A DNA stretch of 64,000 nucleotides. Origin: Mesocentrotus franciscanus. Its lineage: Eukaryota > Echinodermata > Echinoidea > Camarodonta > Strongylocentrotidae. The translations under genes were made by a program, and so were the position numbers. The notes below the pieces were generated by a model. It ran no database searches. It saw only the letters and a list, made by a program, of their open reading frames with translations, and had not been told where the DNA came from. Of this stretch, positions 58,201 through 62,879 are shown one piece after another. The stretch is from assembly GCA_037976565.1 (NCBI GenBank), contig CP137686.1, forward strand, positions 836,646 through 900,645, written 5' to 3'. Position 1 is the stretch's first letter; the number at the start of each line of letters is the position of its first letter.

Positions 58201-58378
58201 ACAAATTAGTCCTTGTCTTGCCGCCGTATGAATATGAAGGCGATTCGGAAAGGCCTTTGCCTGAATTGGAAGTGCCCAACTGATCGTGCCAACTATGCGG
58301 CCTAGTCCCATGCGAGTGATGTGCTGAGCCGCCAGCTCGCCGTGAGTCGTCAGGATCAGACACGGCGGTGCCGTGCAT
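11899..58378 (-). CDS. UXS1: UXS1, UDP-glucuronate decarboxylase / UDP-xylose synthase (13 coding exons)
   Basis: UXS1 converts UDP-glucuronate to UDP-xylose and CO2 with bound NAD+ in the ER/Golgi lumen. It supplies xylose for the proteoglycan linker. The 13 exons listed below join into 1439 nt, one short of 480 codons because exon 7 lacks a base. The intended product is 479 residues, versus about 420 in human. Layout: cytoplasmic N-tail of about 80 residues, signal-anchor segment about 81-97 ([13 protein letters not shown]), stalk, Rossmann [10 protein letters not shown] about 160-169, active-site Y297-xxx-K301 (YDEGK), and a C-terminal SDR-type substrate domain ([20 protein letters not shown]). 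The start ATG at 58376-58378 has an in-frame TGA at 58397-58399. All introns are GT-AG with matching phases. It converges on CDC16. Confidence 0.96.
12200..12725. repeat. (ATC/ACC)n trinucleotide repeat array
   Basis: About 525 bp of CATCATCACC-type repeats in the UXS1 intron between exons 12 and 13. Long Ile/Thr, Asp and Met/Val frames on both strands are repeat artefacts, not genes. Confidence 0.97.
12869..12972 (-). CDS. UXS1: UXS1 coding exon 12
   Basis: Acceptor ttacccag above 12972 and donor gtaagc below 12869. It encodes [20 protein letters not shown] followed by [14 protein letters not shown]. The [10 protein letters not shown] motif is a UXS1 hallmark. Confidence 0.95.
13041..13212. 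repeat. Purine-only tract joined to (AAC)n
   Basis: About 120 bp of A/G-only sequence followed by a pure (ACA)n run of about 13 units. It lies immediately upstream of exon 12 on the minus strand, so it reads as a polypyrimidine/(GTT)n tract near the acceptor. Confidence 0.95.
13272..13418. mobile_element. Short TIR MITE (GGGGCC ends)
   Basis: Ends GGGGCCAGTTTCTCAAAACTG and, inverted, GACAGTTTCGACGAAACGGC followed by CCCC. About 147 bp with no coding content. It directly abuts the next fold-back element. Confidence 0.65.
13433..13619. mobile_element. Fold-back MITE with long terminal inverted repeats
   Basis: Left arm AATAGACCATTTTCGTACTG continues through AATTTAATGCA and TTTGTTAAG. The right arm carries the reverse complement ending GAAATGGTCTATT. 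Arms are about 50 bp. The same arms form a near-perfect hairpin at 52784-52950. Confidence 0.85.
13635..13692 (-). CDS. UXS1: UXS1 coding exon 11
   Basis: Acceptor atttacag above 13692 and donor gtaaga below 13635. It encodes [19 protein letters not shown], the conserved [13 protein letters not shown] region. Confidence 0.95.
14542..15069 (-). mobile_element. TTAA-flanked MITE, family A, copy 2
   Basis: Reverse orientation relative to copy 1, with TTAA at 14538-14541 and 15070-15073. Its 79-residue frame is identical in protein to copy 1. It lies in the UXS1 intron between exons 10 and 11. Confidence 0.9.
15170..15230 (-). CDS. UXS1: UXS1 coding exon 10
   Basis: Acceptor cttgcag above 15230 and donor gtaagt below 15170. 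It encodes [20 protein letters not shown], equivalent to the [19 protein letters not shown] segment. Confidence 0.94.
15751..15914 (-). CDS. UXS1: UXS1 coding exon 9
   Basis: Acceptor tttttccag above 15914 and donor gtaatg below 15751. It encodes [40 protein letters not shown] and [14 protein letters not shown]. This is the most conserved block of the enzyme and helps form the UDP-sugar site. Confidence 0.97.
16001..16275. repeat. (TC)n / TCTCTATC microsatellite
   Basis: Interrupted TC repeat with TATTTTTACTTCCTTC units repeated about four times, in the UXS1 intron between exons 8 and 9. Confidence 0.95.
16610..16750. repeat. AT-rich minisatellite, about 31-bp unit
   Basis: Repeats of CCATTATATCTCTCTATT with variants, four to five units. 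Confidence 0.85.
16800..17499. other. UXS1 intron sequence, nothing recognised
   Basis: AT-rich intronic DNA between the 16.7-kb minisatellite and a TTAA element. I see no gene, RNA or repeat in it. Confidence 0.6.
17500..17885 (-). mobile_element. TTAA-flanked MITE, family B, copy 1
   Basis: TTAA at 17496-17499 and 17886-17889. The left end AGGTAAAGACCAGTTTTGG is inverted relative to the right end, which is degenerate. The interior shares TTTGGTCCCAATAGATATA with the other copies (20005, 32643, 35828, 38758). Confidence 0.88.
17886..18876. other. UXS1 intron sequence, nothing recognised
   Basis: Short open frames only, no family resemblance, no clear repeat structure. Confidence 0.55.
19302..19350 (-). 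pseudogene. Relic of UXS1 exon 8 (3' part)
   Basis: On the minus strand it reads [11 protein letters not shown] and then TAG, with an AG directly before it. Compared with exon 8, all changes in those eleven codons are synonymous. It is the copy-A partner of 22549-22597. Confidence 0.7.
19441..19761. mobile_element. SINE-like repeat with (ACT)n tail
   Basis: Contains CGTCCCTCGGATAGGACGTT and ends CCAATAAAGTCTACTACTAC. Duplicated at 22688-23003 as part of the segmental duplication. No clear pol III head, so it is probably 5' truncated. It ends only about 15 bp from the donor side of exon 8. Confidence 0.65.
19776..19897 (-). CDS. UXS1: UXS1 coding exon 8 (catalytic Tyr-Lys)
   Basis: Acceptor tttgctag above 19897 and donor gtatag below 19776. 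It encodes [20 protein letters not shown], then [20 protein letters not shown] and Q. It contains the short-chain dehydrogenase YxxxK pair as YDEGK (Y297, K301). Confidence 0.96.
20005..20391 (+). mobile_element. TTAA-flanked MITE, family B, copy 2
   Basis: TTAA at 20001-20004 and 20392-20395. Ends AGATAAAGGCCAGTTCTGG and CCAATACTGGTCTTTCCCT are inverted. 387 bp, non-coding. Confidence 0.9.
20521..20773. repeat. Large near-perfect inverted repeat (arms about 120 bp)
   Basis: Left arm 20521-20641 and right arm 20655-20773 are near-exact reverse complements around a loop of about 13 bp. Shared segment: TTGCTGTGGTAGACAAAGGA and its complement. The transcript would form a long hairpin. Confidence 0.92.
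21121..22182. repeat. Trinucleotide-rich minisatellite, copy A
   Basis: Tandem unit of about 48-54 bp combining CATCAACACTCATCATCATT and ATCATCAGTTCATCACCATC. Read on the minus strand, frames give Asp/Gly/Met repeats that are not protein. The same satellite ends copy A' at 27572-28888. Confidence 0.95.
22382..22431 (-). pseudogene. Relic of UXS1 exon 8 (3' part), diverged copy
   Basis: On the minus strand it reads [16 protein letters not shown] without a stop, against [16 protein letters not shown] in the real exon. No copy-A partner is present at this point. Its flank resembles that of 22549-22680, so these fragments are ancient tandem copies. Confidence 0.65.
22549..22597 (-). pseudogene. 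Relic of UXS1 exon 8 (3' part), copy A' partner
   Basis: Same reading as 19302-19350 ([11 protein letters not shown] then a stop), but the AG before it has become GG. Confidence 0.7.
22688..23003. mobile_element. SINE-like repeat with (ACT)n tail, second copy
   Basis: Duplicate of 19441-19761 carried by the segmental duplication, with only scattered differences. Confidence 0.65.
23019..23044 (-). pseudogene. Truncated copy of UXS1 exon 8 with its donor site
   Basis: The last 26 or so bases of exon 8 (CATGTGCTACGCATACGAAA on the minus strand) and the donor GTATAG survive. The rest was removed by the deletion that joins to TAGAAACGTAGTATTAAGC. Confidence 0.85.
24376..24440 (+). pseudogene. 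tRNA-like fragment
   Basis: TGGTATAGTGGTCATAGCAC resembles an A box, and CGTTCGATTCCTGGTGGG resembles a B box and T arm, followed by a T run. The acceptor stem does not pair well, so it is a relic or a SINE head, not a working tRNA gene. Confidence 0.4.
24463..26886. repeat. 1.07-kb direct tandem duplication inside the Helentron-like element
   Basis: Unit 1 is 24463-25535 and unit 2 is 25536-26886, an offset of exactly 1073 bp with very few differences. Unit 2 is longer because of the hAT MITE. Each unit contains an (AGT)n microsatellite (24570-24607 and 25643-25680). Confidence 0.95.
26599..26870. mobile_element. hAT-type MITE with 8-bp target duplication
   Basis: Terminal repeats CAGGGGCGGATCCAG and CTGGATCCGCCACTG. 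The target duplication CTTCATTG occurs at 26591-26598 and 26871-26878. 272 bp, no transposase. A second copy is at 62880-63245. Confidence 0.93.
27572..28888. repeat. Trinucleotide-rich minisatellite, copy A'
   Basis: Same unit as 21121-22182. It ends only about 50 bp from the donor side of UXS1 exon 7 (28941). Confidence 0.95.
28941..29104 (-). CDS. UXS1: UXS1 coding exon 7, frameshifted in this assembly
   Basis: Acceptor gaatgcag above 29104 and donor gtaaga below 28941. It encodes [20 protein letters not shown], then [17 protein letters not shown]. The frame then slips: the expected [17 protein letters not shown] is present one base out. The exon is 164 nt, while flanking phases need 165. 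One A is missing in the minus-strand run GCAAGCGG (+ strand about 28990-28993). The TSTSEVYG part carries the catalytic Ser/Thr. Confidence 0.93.
29795..30605. mobile_element. AT-rich repeat related to the 30.8-kb palindrome, split by a MITE
   Basis: The pieces 29840-29891 (GAAGAGCATCAAAAATAAT) and 30454-30600 (AAGTATTGGCCGAGATATGA) match the palindrome arms at 30825-31189. The family A MITE at 29896-30449 sits between them. Confidence 0.7.
29896..30449 (-). mobile_element. TTAA-flanked MITE, family A, copy 3
   Basis: TTAA at 29892-29895 and 30450-30453. The uninterrupted relative in the right arm of the nearby palindrome has TTAA directly before GTATTGGC (complement strand), supporting TTAA as the duplicated target. 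Confidence 0.9.
30588..30735 (-). mobile_element. SINE fragment
   Basis: Contains AATGTCTTGCCAAAGGACAT and CCCATTTACTTCACCTGG, as in the minus-strand SINE at 4669-4950. It lacks the tRNA-like head and the tail. Confidence 0.7.
30825..31189. repeat. Large palindrome, two 175-bp arms
   Basis: Left arm 30825-30999 and right arm 31015-31189 are near-exact reverse complements. The spacer is 15 bp. Arms include TTGCCTATGGGAACTCAGTG and its complement. Confidence 0.92.
31190..32642. other. UXS1 intron sequence, nothing recognised
   Basis: AT-rich intronic DNA with scattered ACATGTACATGT words, for example at 32271-32300. No gene or clear element is seen. Confidence 0.55.
32643..33043 (-). mobile_element. 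TTAA-flanked MITE, family B, copy 3
   Basis: TTAA at 32639-32642 and 33044-33047. Ends AGGTAAAGACCAGTTTTGG and CCAGAACTGGTCTTTATCT are inverted. Confidence 0.9.
33044..34196. other. UXS1 intron sequence, nothing recognised
   Basis: No supported gene. A small unrecognised frame at 33855-34148 overlaps frames on the other strand and shows no family resemblance. Confidence 0.5.
34197..35057. repeat. 41-bp minisatellite, 21 copies
   Basis: The unit begins ATGATCGTCTAAGAGAGGAG and ends GGCAACAATGACATAC, 41 bp. Units differ mainly at three binary sites: CGTCT/CCTCT, GTGGTT/GTAGTT and ACATAC/GCATAC. A further diverged unit resumes at about 35446-35500, after an inserted element. Confidence 0.97.
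35058..35414. mobile_element. TIR element inserted in the minisatellite
   Basis: Perfect 33-bp terminal inverted repeats starting ATCGAAAATAATATCGCTAG. The interior has a tandem pair of GC-rich units (GGTGCTCGACCAATCAGCAG). A deleted relative is at 61622-61774. No protein-coding domain is seen. Confidence 0.85.
35828..35985 (+). mobile_element. Truncated family B MITE
   Basis: Left end with TTAA at 35824-35827. It matches copy 2 through GGCCCAGTCTTGGTAAAGTT and then stops. Confidence 0.85.
36178..36540 (+). mobile_element. SINE split by a hAT-type MITE
   Basis: Head GGCGCAATGGCTCACTGGTT with GGTCTCATAACCGGGAGG, then the MITE at 36228-36413. The body resumes with GGTCCGAAACC and GCCCTTTGGTAAGGCATTAA. 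A minus-strand relative is at 38088-38250. Confidence 0.8.
36228..36413. mobile_element. hAT-type MITE, 186 bp
   Basis: Ends CAGGGAAAAG and TTTTGTCCCTG. Flanking 8-bp copies are CCGGGAGG (36220-36227) and CCGCGAGG (36414-36421), one mismatch. Same family as 53368-53554, in the opposite orientation. Confidence 0.9.
37152..38065. mobile_element. TIR element, family E, split by a Helentron-like element
   Basis: Ends AAAGGCTTGTTCAGATATGA and TCATATCTGAACGAGGCTT. The halves rejoin across 37297-37980 to match 9345-9556. Confidence 0.75.
37297..37980 (-). mobile_element. Helentron-like element with internal tandem repeats (Tsp/Pearl-like layout)
   Basis: On the minus strand: 5' ATGCCTCCGC (37968-37977), three units of about 145-150 bp (37395-37870), subterminal GCGGAGGCAT (37332-37341), a hairpin CTGCGCGCAG region (37311-37323) and terminal CTAG (37297-37300). 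This matches the ordered ends of the 23089-27468 element. The empty site is given by family E copy 1. Confidence 0.75.
38088..38250 (-). mobile_element. SINE relative, minus strand
   Basis: GGTTTCGAACCATGGACCTC and CTTACCAAACGGCACTAG match the complement of the SINE at 36178-36540. Confidence 0.75.
38758..39078 (+). mobile_element. Family B MITE, 3' truncated
   Basis: TTAA at 38754-38757. It follows copy 2 to AAAATTTGTATCATGACGTA and then loses the right terminus. Confidence 0.85.
39404..39584 (-). CDS. UXS1: UXS1 coding exon 6 (NAD-binding Rossmann motif)
   Basis: Acceptor tatcag above 39584 and donor gtaaga below 39404. It encodes [40 protein letters not shown], then [14 protein letters not shown] and [16 protein letters not shown] is the GxxGxxG dinucleotide-binding loop, and VVDNFFTG is the following beta strand. 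Confidence 0.97.
39779..39968. mobile_element. Tc1/mariner-type MITE with TA target
   Basis: Ends CAGTCAAACCTG and CAGGTTTGACTG, flanked by TA at 39777-39778 and 39969-39970. The interior repeats ACCTGTCTACAAAGACCAC four times. 190 bp. Confidence 0.88.
40142..40281. mobile_element. Short TIR MITE, family F, copy 2
   Basis: Ends TCTTGGTCACAC and GTGTGATCAAGG are inverted with mismatches. Confidence 0.65.
40957..41017 (-). CDS. UXS1: UXS1 coding exon 5
   Basis: Acceptor cctacag above 41017 and donor gtaagt below 40957. It encodes [20 protein letters not shown] and leads directly into the Rossmann exon, equivalent to KYPPVKFLSEKDRKRIL in human. Confidence 0.93.
41358..41493. mobile_element. 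Short TIR MITE, family F, copy 3
   Basis: Ends CTACGGTCACAAAGG and TTTGTGACCGAGG are inverted. Inner inverted parts are CGTACGAACGAT and ATCGTTTGTACG. Confidence 0.75.
41722..41765 (-). CDS. UXS1: UXS1 coding exon 4
   Basis: Acceptor tatgcag above 41765 and donor gtaagt below 41722. It encodes [14 protein letters not shown], the stalk/coiled-coil segment equivalent to EPLREKIRDLEK. The call rests on matching phases and this similarity. Confidence 0.9.
41766..43750. other. UXS1 intron between exons 3 and 4
   Basis: Contains a partial family E-like piece (42100-42205) and, at about 42585, the left end of a further TTTAAAGGGCAATCCAACCC repeat whose right end is not visible. Nothing else is recognised. 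Confidence 0.5.
43751..43802 (-). CDS. UXS1: UXS1 coding exon 3
   Basis: Acceptor tgtacag above 43802 and donor gtcagt below 43751. It encodes [17 protein letters not shown]. The GTCAGT donor is weaker than the others in the gene, but the phases fit on both sides. Confidence 0.88.
44207..44824. mobile_element. Fold-back MITE with about 70-bp TIRs, containing a SINE
   Basis: Starts GGGTGGTATTCTCGAAAGCG and ends CGCTTTCAAAATACCACCC, its imperfect complement. Flanked by AAA on both sides. The empty site is visible in the neighbouring tandem unit (GAGTCAAAGAG near 44920). Confidence 0.85.
44288..44566 (+). mobile_element. tRNA-derived SINE with (ATT)n tail
   Basis: The head GGCCTAGTGGATAAGTCGTC and B-box-like GCGATTCCAGTCC precede TGTCCTTTGGCAAGACATTA and a tail ending ATTATTATTATTAT. 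Inserted within the fold-back MITE. Confidence 0.9.
45310..45346 (-). CDS. UXS1: UXS1 coding exon 2
   Basis: Acceptor ttgtacag above 45346 and donor gtaagt below 45310. It encodes [11 protein letters not shown] just after the membrane segment. The VWG matches the end of the human anchor. It is only 37 nt, but the phases fit exons 1 and 3. Confidence 0.88.
45347..49190. other. UXS1 intron 1, proximal part
   Basis: Contains a TACAATG heptamer repeat (46331-46411) and, near 48700-48880, a decayed relative of family B. A 27-bp inverted pair (about 47312-47338 and 48252-48278) is present. No exon is recognised. Confidence 0.5.
46331..46411. repeat. (TACAATG)n / (TACAATC)n heptamer repeat
   Basis: About eleven 7-bp units following an ACATGTACATGT run. 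Confidence 0.95.
49191..49721 (+). mobile_element. TTAA-flanked MITE, family A, copy 4
   Basis: TTAA at 49187-49190 and 49722-49725. Nearly identical to copy 1, including the 79-codon frame with a single amino-acid change. Confidence 0.9.
49827..50630 (-). mobile_element. Helentron-like element with about 120-bp tandem repeats
   Basis: Inverted ends ATCCCCTCGC (49846-49855) and GCGAGGGGAT (50615-50624), with a small hairpin ACGCAAAGCGT (49832-49842) outside the left one. Four to five units share TCGAACTTAGGCTGTGTTTT. The terminal CTAG is not evident (CTTG on the minus strand), so the class is inferred from architecture. Confidence 0.6.
50631..52024. other. UXS1 intron 1, nothing major recognised
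   Basis: Contains a short direct duplication of about 34 bp (about 51867-51935, CACATGCTAATCCACCCACA). No gene is seen. Confidence 0.5.
52025..52328. mobile_element. Possible TIR element
   Basis: ATGTTTAGCGTCCCCGCC at the left resembles the complement of the right end (GGCAGGATGCTATTAAACAT). The interior is poly-A/T rich. Weak evidence. Confidence 0.35.
52606..53169. mobile_element. TTAA-flanked MITE, family D, with a nested hairpin element
   Basis: TTAA at 52602-52605 and 53170-53173. Ends AGTACAAGTCCACTCCA and TGGAGTGGACTTGGGCT are inverted. A fold-back element sits inside at 52784-52950. Confidence 0.88.
52784..52950. repeat. Near-perfect hairpin, 80-bp arms, 6-bp loop
   Basis: Arms 52784-52864 and 52871-52950 with loop AAACAC. 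The arm sequence AACCAAATTTAATGCATACG and its complement relate it to 13433-13619. Confidence 0.92.
53368..53554. mobile_element. hAT-type MITE, 187 bp, exact 8-bp target duplication
   Basis: Ends CAGTGAAAAAAAT and TTTTTTCCCTG, flanked by CACTCAAA at 53360-53367 and 53555-53562. The interior is the complement of the element at 36228-36413. Confidence 0.93.
54141..54182. repeat. (TTCAA)n pentamer tail of a LINE
   Basis: About seven TTCAA/AATTC units where the minus-strand LINE ends. Short tandem tails are usual for CR1/L2-type LINEs. Confidence 0.85.
54143..56175 (-). mobile_element. 5'-truncated, frameshifted LINE (CR1/L2/jockey-type reverse transcriptase)
   Basis: The minus strand encodes the second half of a non-LTR reverse transcriptase in three frames. 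56175-55600: [73 protein letters not shown]. 55600-55445: [12 protein letters not shown], the catalytic A/FxDD box. 55445-54735: [20 protein letters not shown] and the thumb region to [15 protein letters not shown]. Frames shift near 55605 and 55445. The endonuclease and 5' part are absent. It is a dead insertion in UXS1 intron 1, followed by a pentamer tail. Confidence 0.93.
54440..54535. repeat. (GA)n-rich microsatellite
   Basis: GAGAGAGAGA runs inside the LINE 3' untranslated region. Confidence 0.9.
56189..56585. repeat. Four dispersed copies of GACGTACGGGAC
   Basis: Exact 12-mers at 56189-56200, 56356-56367, 56558-56569 and 56574-56585, all in one orientation. Three are preceded by GT, giving GTGACGTACGGGAC. 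The surrounding AT-rich DNA is not recognised. Confidence 0.85.
56600..58098. other. UXS1 intron 1, distal part
   Basis: Contains a two-fold direct repeat of about 165-175 bp (57340-57410 and 57495-57560; GGGGGCTCCTA, AGTAGGTCCTAAGGAAGCCC). Nothing else is recognised. Confidence 0.55.
58099..58378 (-). CDS. UXS1: UXS1 coding exon 1 (cytoplasmic tail and signal anchor)
   Basis: ATG at 58376-58378, with an in-frame TGA seven codons upstream. Donor gtaagc below 58099. It encodes [20 protein letters not shown], a hydrophilic Ser/Gly/His-rich tail, then [20 protein letters not shown] and VGVLCIIL. The Arg/Lys before the hydrophobic run suggests type II topology. An alternative internal start at M67 would give a shorter tail, closer to vertebrate length. 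Confidence 0.88.
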
Positions 58379-58800
58379 GCCAAGGGCCTTTGTAGCTCAC
58401 CTAAGGAACGGCAAACAGGGATAACCGGGCATCTAATCAATTGAGCAAACAATCGTGTCGTTCAAAGTCCATTTTCGATCTCCCTTTCTCTCCATCTTTT
58501 AAAAGTATACTGAATCAATTCTATTTGATTATCAGTTATCTGCTTTGTCTTTATCACTCTGAAAACTAGACTAGTATGAAAACACTTAGAAAAGTCAATT
58601 AGGCCGGGTATTGTTTGACCACCACTGCATAATACATGCACACGTACCGGTAGTACGCTCCAACGTGTACCGACGTAAACTAACCATACGGTTAAATTAG
58701 CTAGCTAGCTAGCTAGAGATCGCGTAGTATACTACGAATCAGTATACTACGAATCAAATTCAAACATTGCGTGCGCGTACTTACTTACGAACCCATATAG
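58379..58800 (-). promoter_or_regulatory. Presumed UXS1 5' UTR/promoter region
   Basis: Sequence directly upstream of the first exon. No TATA box is assigned. It holds a TAGCTAGCTAGCTAGCTAG run (58698-58716) and a repeated AGTATACTACGAATC (58726-58755). The functional label comes from position only. Confidence 0.4.
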
Positions 58801-61600
58801 ATCTCTATATAATATGTCACGAACGCATATTACTGATTAGTAGTATCGCAGCTAGCCGACGGGTCGCGCAAAACACGGGCTATAAATGTAGTGGCCTTCT
58901 CCCGGAGCCCCCTTTCCCAGCCCCAGCCCCAAACCTCATCCCGCCTTAATTAGCAAAGGTGTATTCAAGGACAAGGAACAAATCTAACCCCCTCATTGGA
59001 GGCTACATCTTACATAGATATACTCAAAATATTACCTGTTTGGTTTTAATTTTTGAGGATCGATAAAAGGGGAGGGGCGGCAAGAGCGGGCCCTTTGTCG
59101 AATGGAATTAGGGTCGGTTGGCTCTCCTACCTTTTCCACCGTAAACATATAGGCTAAATTGTTTCCACCCTAATAATTGACGCGCGGCCACCAACTGTCA
59201 GTTTGTCAAAATTGTTAAGCCCGCCTGCCTATTTAATTTGTATCCTAGCTTTAATATTCGATTGGTTATTGCCCGGACTGTTTTTTTTATGGGGTGGGGG
59301 CACATCAACTTTTCCTATCACGAGATGGTAAATAGTGTATACACGCGTGTTTATTTTGAATTCATCATTCATAATTTTCACTCTATCCTTTACTTTTATA
59401 TAGGATATGGCCTATAAATGAGCCTCTATAATACTTTATATTAAAGTTCATCCTTTTTAATCCTTGTTAAAACCTATCCTATATGATTATGTCAATATCA
59501 TAGGCCCTATAGAGTACAGGATTTTCATTTCATCATTTATCGTTATGTAATGTAACTATTCATGTATTGGCTGTTTCGTTATGGCGACTCCACCAAAAGC
59601 CCCGTGCTTTTACTCGAATTTCGCCTCCTTCATAGGCCTACATTGTATAATTATATTTCATGATATGTACATTTTGATTTTGTGAAAGAAATAAGTGTTT
59701 ATTGAATTGAATATTGAAAACTCTGTGATAATATATAATACAATCCGAGGCTTTTACATCGGTTCCTAACATTACGATATGATGTGTATATATCGGGATT
59801 GTTACTGACACTAAAATAAATGGGCCAAATAACAAATATCAAAATAATATTGGCCTATAGACAGTGGTTTGTTTTAATAATATTTGCTCAGCTACAGAGG
59901 TTTTATGCTTCTCTTATTCTGTTTTGCTTCCCAATGGTTTATAATTATCCTGATATATCCGGCTTGTTTTAATTATTAACATTACTTCTGACATTATTTC
60001 TTGGTATTATAAGTTGTTTTTTTAATATAATATTCCTTTCTTTTGTTGAGGTTTCTATTTACCAAGCTTTACTCTTTTTTTAAAGATGGCAACATTGGAG
60101 TGTAATGCGATATGGACAGTTTTGTTTCGATATGATTGCCTAGCTAATTTGTATGTTCGTTTGTTGAGGTTTTGTTTTCTAGCATGCTTCTATACATTTT
60201 GTGTATTTTTTTTTACTAATAATAAATATGTTACGTCAGGATCTTATTTCAATCAGTTTGAATTTGGATAGAGTAAAGGAACACCGATCCCCCCACAAAA
60301 TTGGTAATTTCTTGCCATAATTTTAAATGCCATTGCAAGTGCGTGGATTTTTGCCCCCCTGCCAAGGTCCATACATCGAGATTACTCATACAATTCTGAG
60401 AAAGAAAGAAAGAAAGAAAGGAAGAAAGAAAGACTCGTACAAAAAATATTTTAAAAATCTTTAACTTTATTGTACCGATAATAATTATCATTTTAAAAAC
60501 TATTAAAAAAAAAAAAAACTCACAAATTCTAAAAAAGGAAGAAGAAAAAAGAAAGAAAATCTTCAACTTCAAATCAAAGAAGGTAAATCCTCCACTTTGT
60601 TGACAATTACAAAAAGCTCACAACATTCTTAGAAAGAAAGAGGGGAAAAAAAGAAGGGAAGAAGAACAAAAAAATCTATGCCGAAAGGAATTTTTAAAGC
60701 TCACAAACTTCTAAGAAAGAAAGTGGAACACAGAACGAAAAAAGAAGGAAAGATAGAAAGAATGAATTATGAAAGGGGGAAATATCTTCAACTATGTCGA
60801 CAATTACAAGGCTCATCAAATTCTAAATGAACTGTTCCCGTGAATATGCAATTAACACAAGGCTGAGTCACATCCCATCGCACACCGATTCTGTCCCCAA
60901 AGTGTCACTACTAAATTAAAACCTATAAAAATTGATCTTTTAGCTAATGACATCTTAATAATATATAGTCATTGAACAAAAGATATTGTCAACCAATGCA
61001 ACCTGCACCTGGCCGTCGGGTTTACCTCCAGCCCCGAACCCCGTCAAATAGTTTCCTAAATCAAAACGAAGTATCACTGTATTATAGAAAAATAAAAACT
61101 GGCAGAAATTACCCCGGGTATGGCCCTTTTTGAGACGCCCTTGAAGAGACATGTCAATTTTCCACTAAAAAAGGAAAATGGGAACTTGTCGAAGGAAAAG
61201 GGGCACGTGTCAAAAAATGGGCACTTATTAGAGGTAAAAAGGGGTACTTTTACAAAGTAATAGGTGCAATTTTCAAAGTAAAAGGGGCAATTTTAAAAGT
61301 AAAAGGGGCACTTTTCCCATGTAAAAAGGGGCACTTCTTACAAAGTTAAAGCGGCACTTTTCCTATGTAAAAAGACGCACTTTTGGGGTACTTGAAAAAG
61401 TAGGGGGCACTGTGTCCCCTGCCCCCGGGAGGGCCGCCTTCGACAAGTACGTAGCAAGTACGTAGCACAACCGTAATTCAAGTAACTTGTAACAAATAAT
61501 AGTGATATTAAATTACTGTTGTTATCATTAATAAATTAATTACATAAAGTTTTTCCTCGTATGTCTTCTTCTGTTATTATCATTATTATTCTTATTAATG
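58801..61600. other. Intergenic region upstream of UXS1
   Basis: No gene is recognised. It contains GAAA-type simple repeats (60399-60432) and a G-rich degenerate repeat (about 61195-61400, GTAAAAGGGGCACTTTT units of about 30 bp). Confidence 0.55.
61195..61400. repeat. Degenerate repeat of about 30 bp
   Basis: Units of the type AAAGTAAAAGGGGCACTTTT, six to seven copies with drift. Confidence 0.75.
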
Positions 61601-61621
61601 CTAAATATATTACTCGCCAGT

Positions 61622-61774
61622 CTCGCAATGTGGTCAATAAGGGATCTAAAAGAGCATTAGTTTGTTATCACCTGACGAAGTGTTTCAGCGGCGCACGAAA
61701 CGTCGTGATCTTTTAGATCCCTTATTGACCACATTGCGAGACAAACGAATATCACTAGCGATATTATTTTCGAT
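61622..61774. mobile_element. Deleted relative of the TIR element at 35058
   Basis: Carries the same 33-bp right terminus (61742-61774). GTCTCGCAATGTGGTCAATA at 61620 is inverted relative to its copy at about 61722-61741, giving a hairpin. The middle CACGAAACGTCGTGATCTTT matches the complement of 35110-35150. Confidence 0.75.
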
Positions 61775-61802
61775 TATTCTTATTGTTATTAAACTTTATT
61801 AT

Positions 61803-62085
61803 AAAGTCACCGGACTGTGGATCGCATGGTTCACGATTCACGTTCCACCACGACACCAACGTTCTTTGGCAAGAAATTAATCTATATTTGCCGCACTCCA
61901 CCCAGGAGAAGTAAATGGGTACCCGGTAGGCGAACAAAAATCCTTGAATGCTTTAGCGCGACTAAAGCTCAGCTTCAGCCGGGGTAATTGAAATAAATAT
62001 GATACTTTATATTAAGCGCAGTATAGAGTAATGTATATCCACATAGTAGCTGTGCTTTATAAATGGACCTATTATTATTATTATT
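61803..62085 (+). mobile_element. SINE, 5' truncated, (ATT)n tail
   Basis: Body GTTCTTTGGCAAGAAATTAA and AAATGGGTACCCGGTAGG as in the 44288 copy, ending in ATT repeats. Confidence 0.8.
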
Positions 62086-62270
62086 ACTCTTATCATTATT
62101 ATTATCATTATTATTATCATTTATTTAATTATTGTTATTGTTATTATCATTGTCGTTATTATTATTATTATCATTATTAACATTATCATTATTATCATTA
62201 TTTATATTTATTATTACTATTACTGTTATCATTATCATTACATTAACTTCATTATTATCAACATCATCAC
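62068..62270. repeat. (ATT)n / (TTATCA)n microsatellite
   Basis: Long AT-rich trinucleotide run continuing from the SINE tail. Confidence 0.9.
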
Positions 62271-62330
62271 TTTTATCAATTAGTGTTACTATTTTAATCT
62301 GCAAATCAACAAAAATTTAAACACAAAACA

Positions 62331-62849
62331 CAGTCTGGTAACATTGTTGAAGGTTGATGAAAAAATACTGCGTAATTTGTGTATAAAAAGGTTACTTATT
62401 ATATTCCTTCTACTGTACTAACCCTCTAACATGCAAACAATCCTGAAAAAATTCTCAAACCACAAAGATATGTATGGTTTTCTTTGAAGGCGTCACTGTG
62501 CAACTCCCTCTAACAGTAAATTCTCCCAACCAATTTTTGAATTTTCCCAACCGTGAAAATAAGACATAAAACAGGCTTTAAAAAATCTGTCAACACTTAA
62601 ATGTTTGGAATGGTATATAGAGCATATTCATTGCTTTGTGGCGAATTACATTCACCTAAAATTTAATTAAATTATAATAATATAGTTGGGAGAATTAATG
62701 AATTGATCAGATCAGTTTTTCCCAATTTTTATCATTAATAATGGTCTGTTTTTATTCAAACTTTCAGATTAACTTTAATTGTACATCTAGCATTGAAGTC
62801 ACTACCTTAGCACCATTTTCTCTCATCTGAACAATGTTACCAAGTCCCT
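62331..62849. mobile_element. Family C MITE, copy 2 (left end damaged)
   Basis: Matches 9574-10090 throughout (GGCGTCACTG, TAACATTGTTGAAGG). TTAA is present at the right (62850-62853) but absent at the left. Confidence 0.85.
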
Positions 62850-62879
62850 TTAAAATATAAATGGTGCAGGGAGCAAGGT

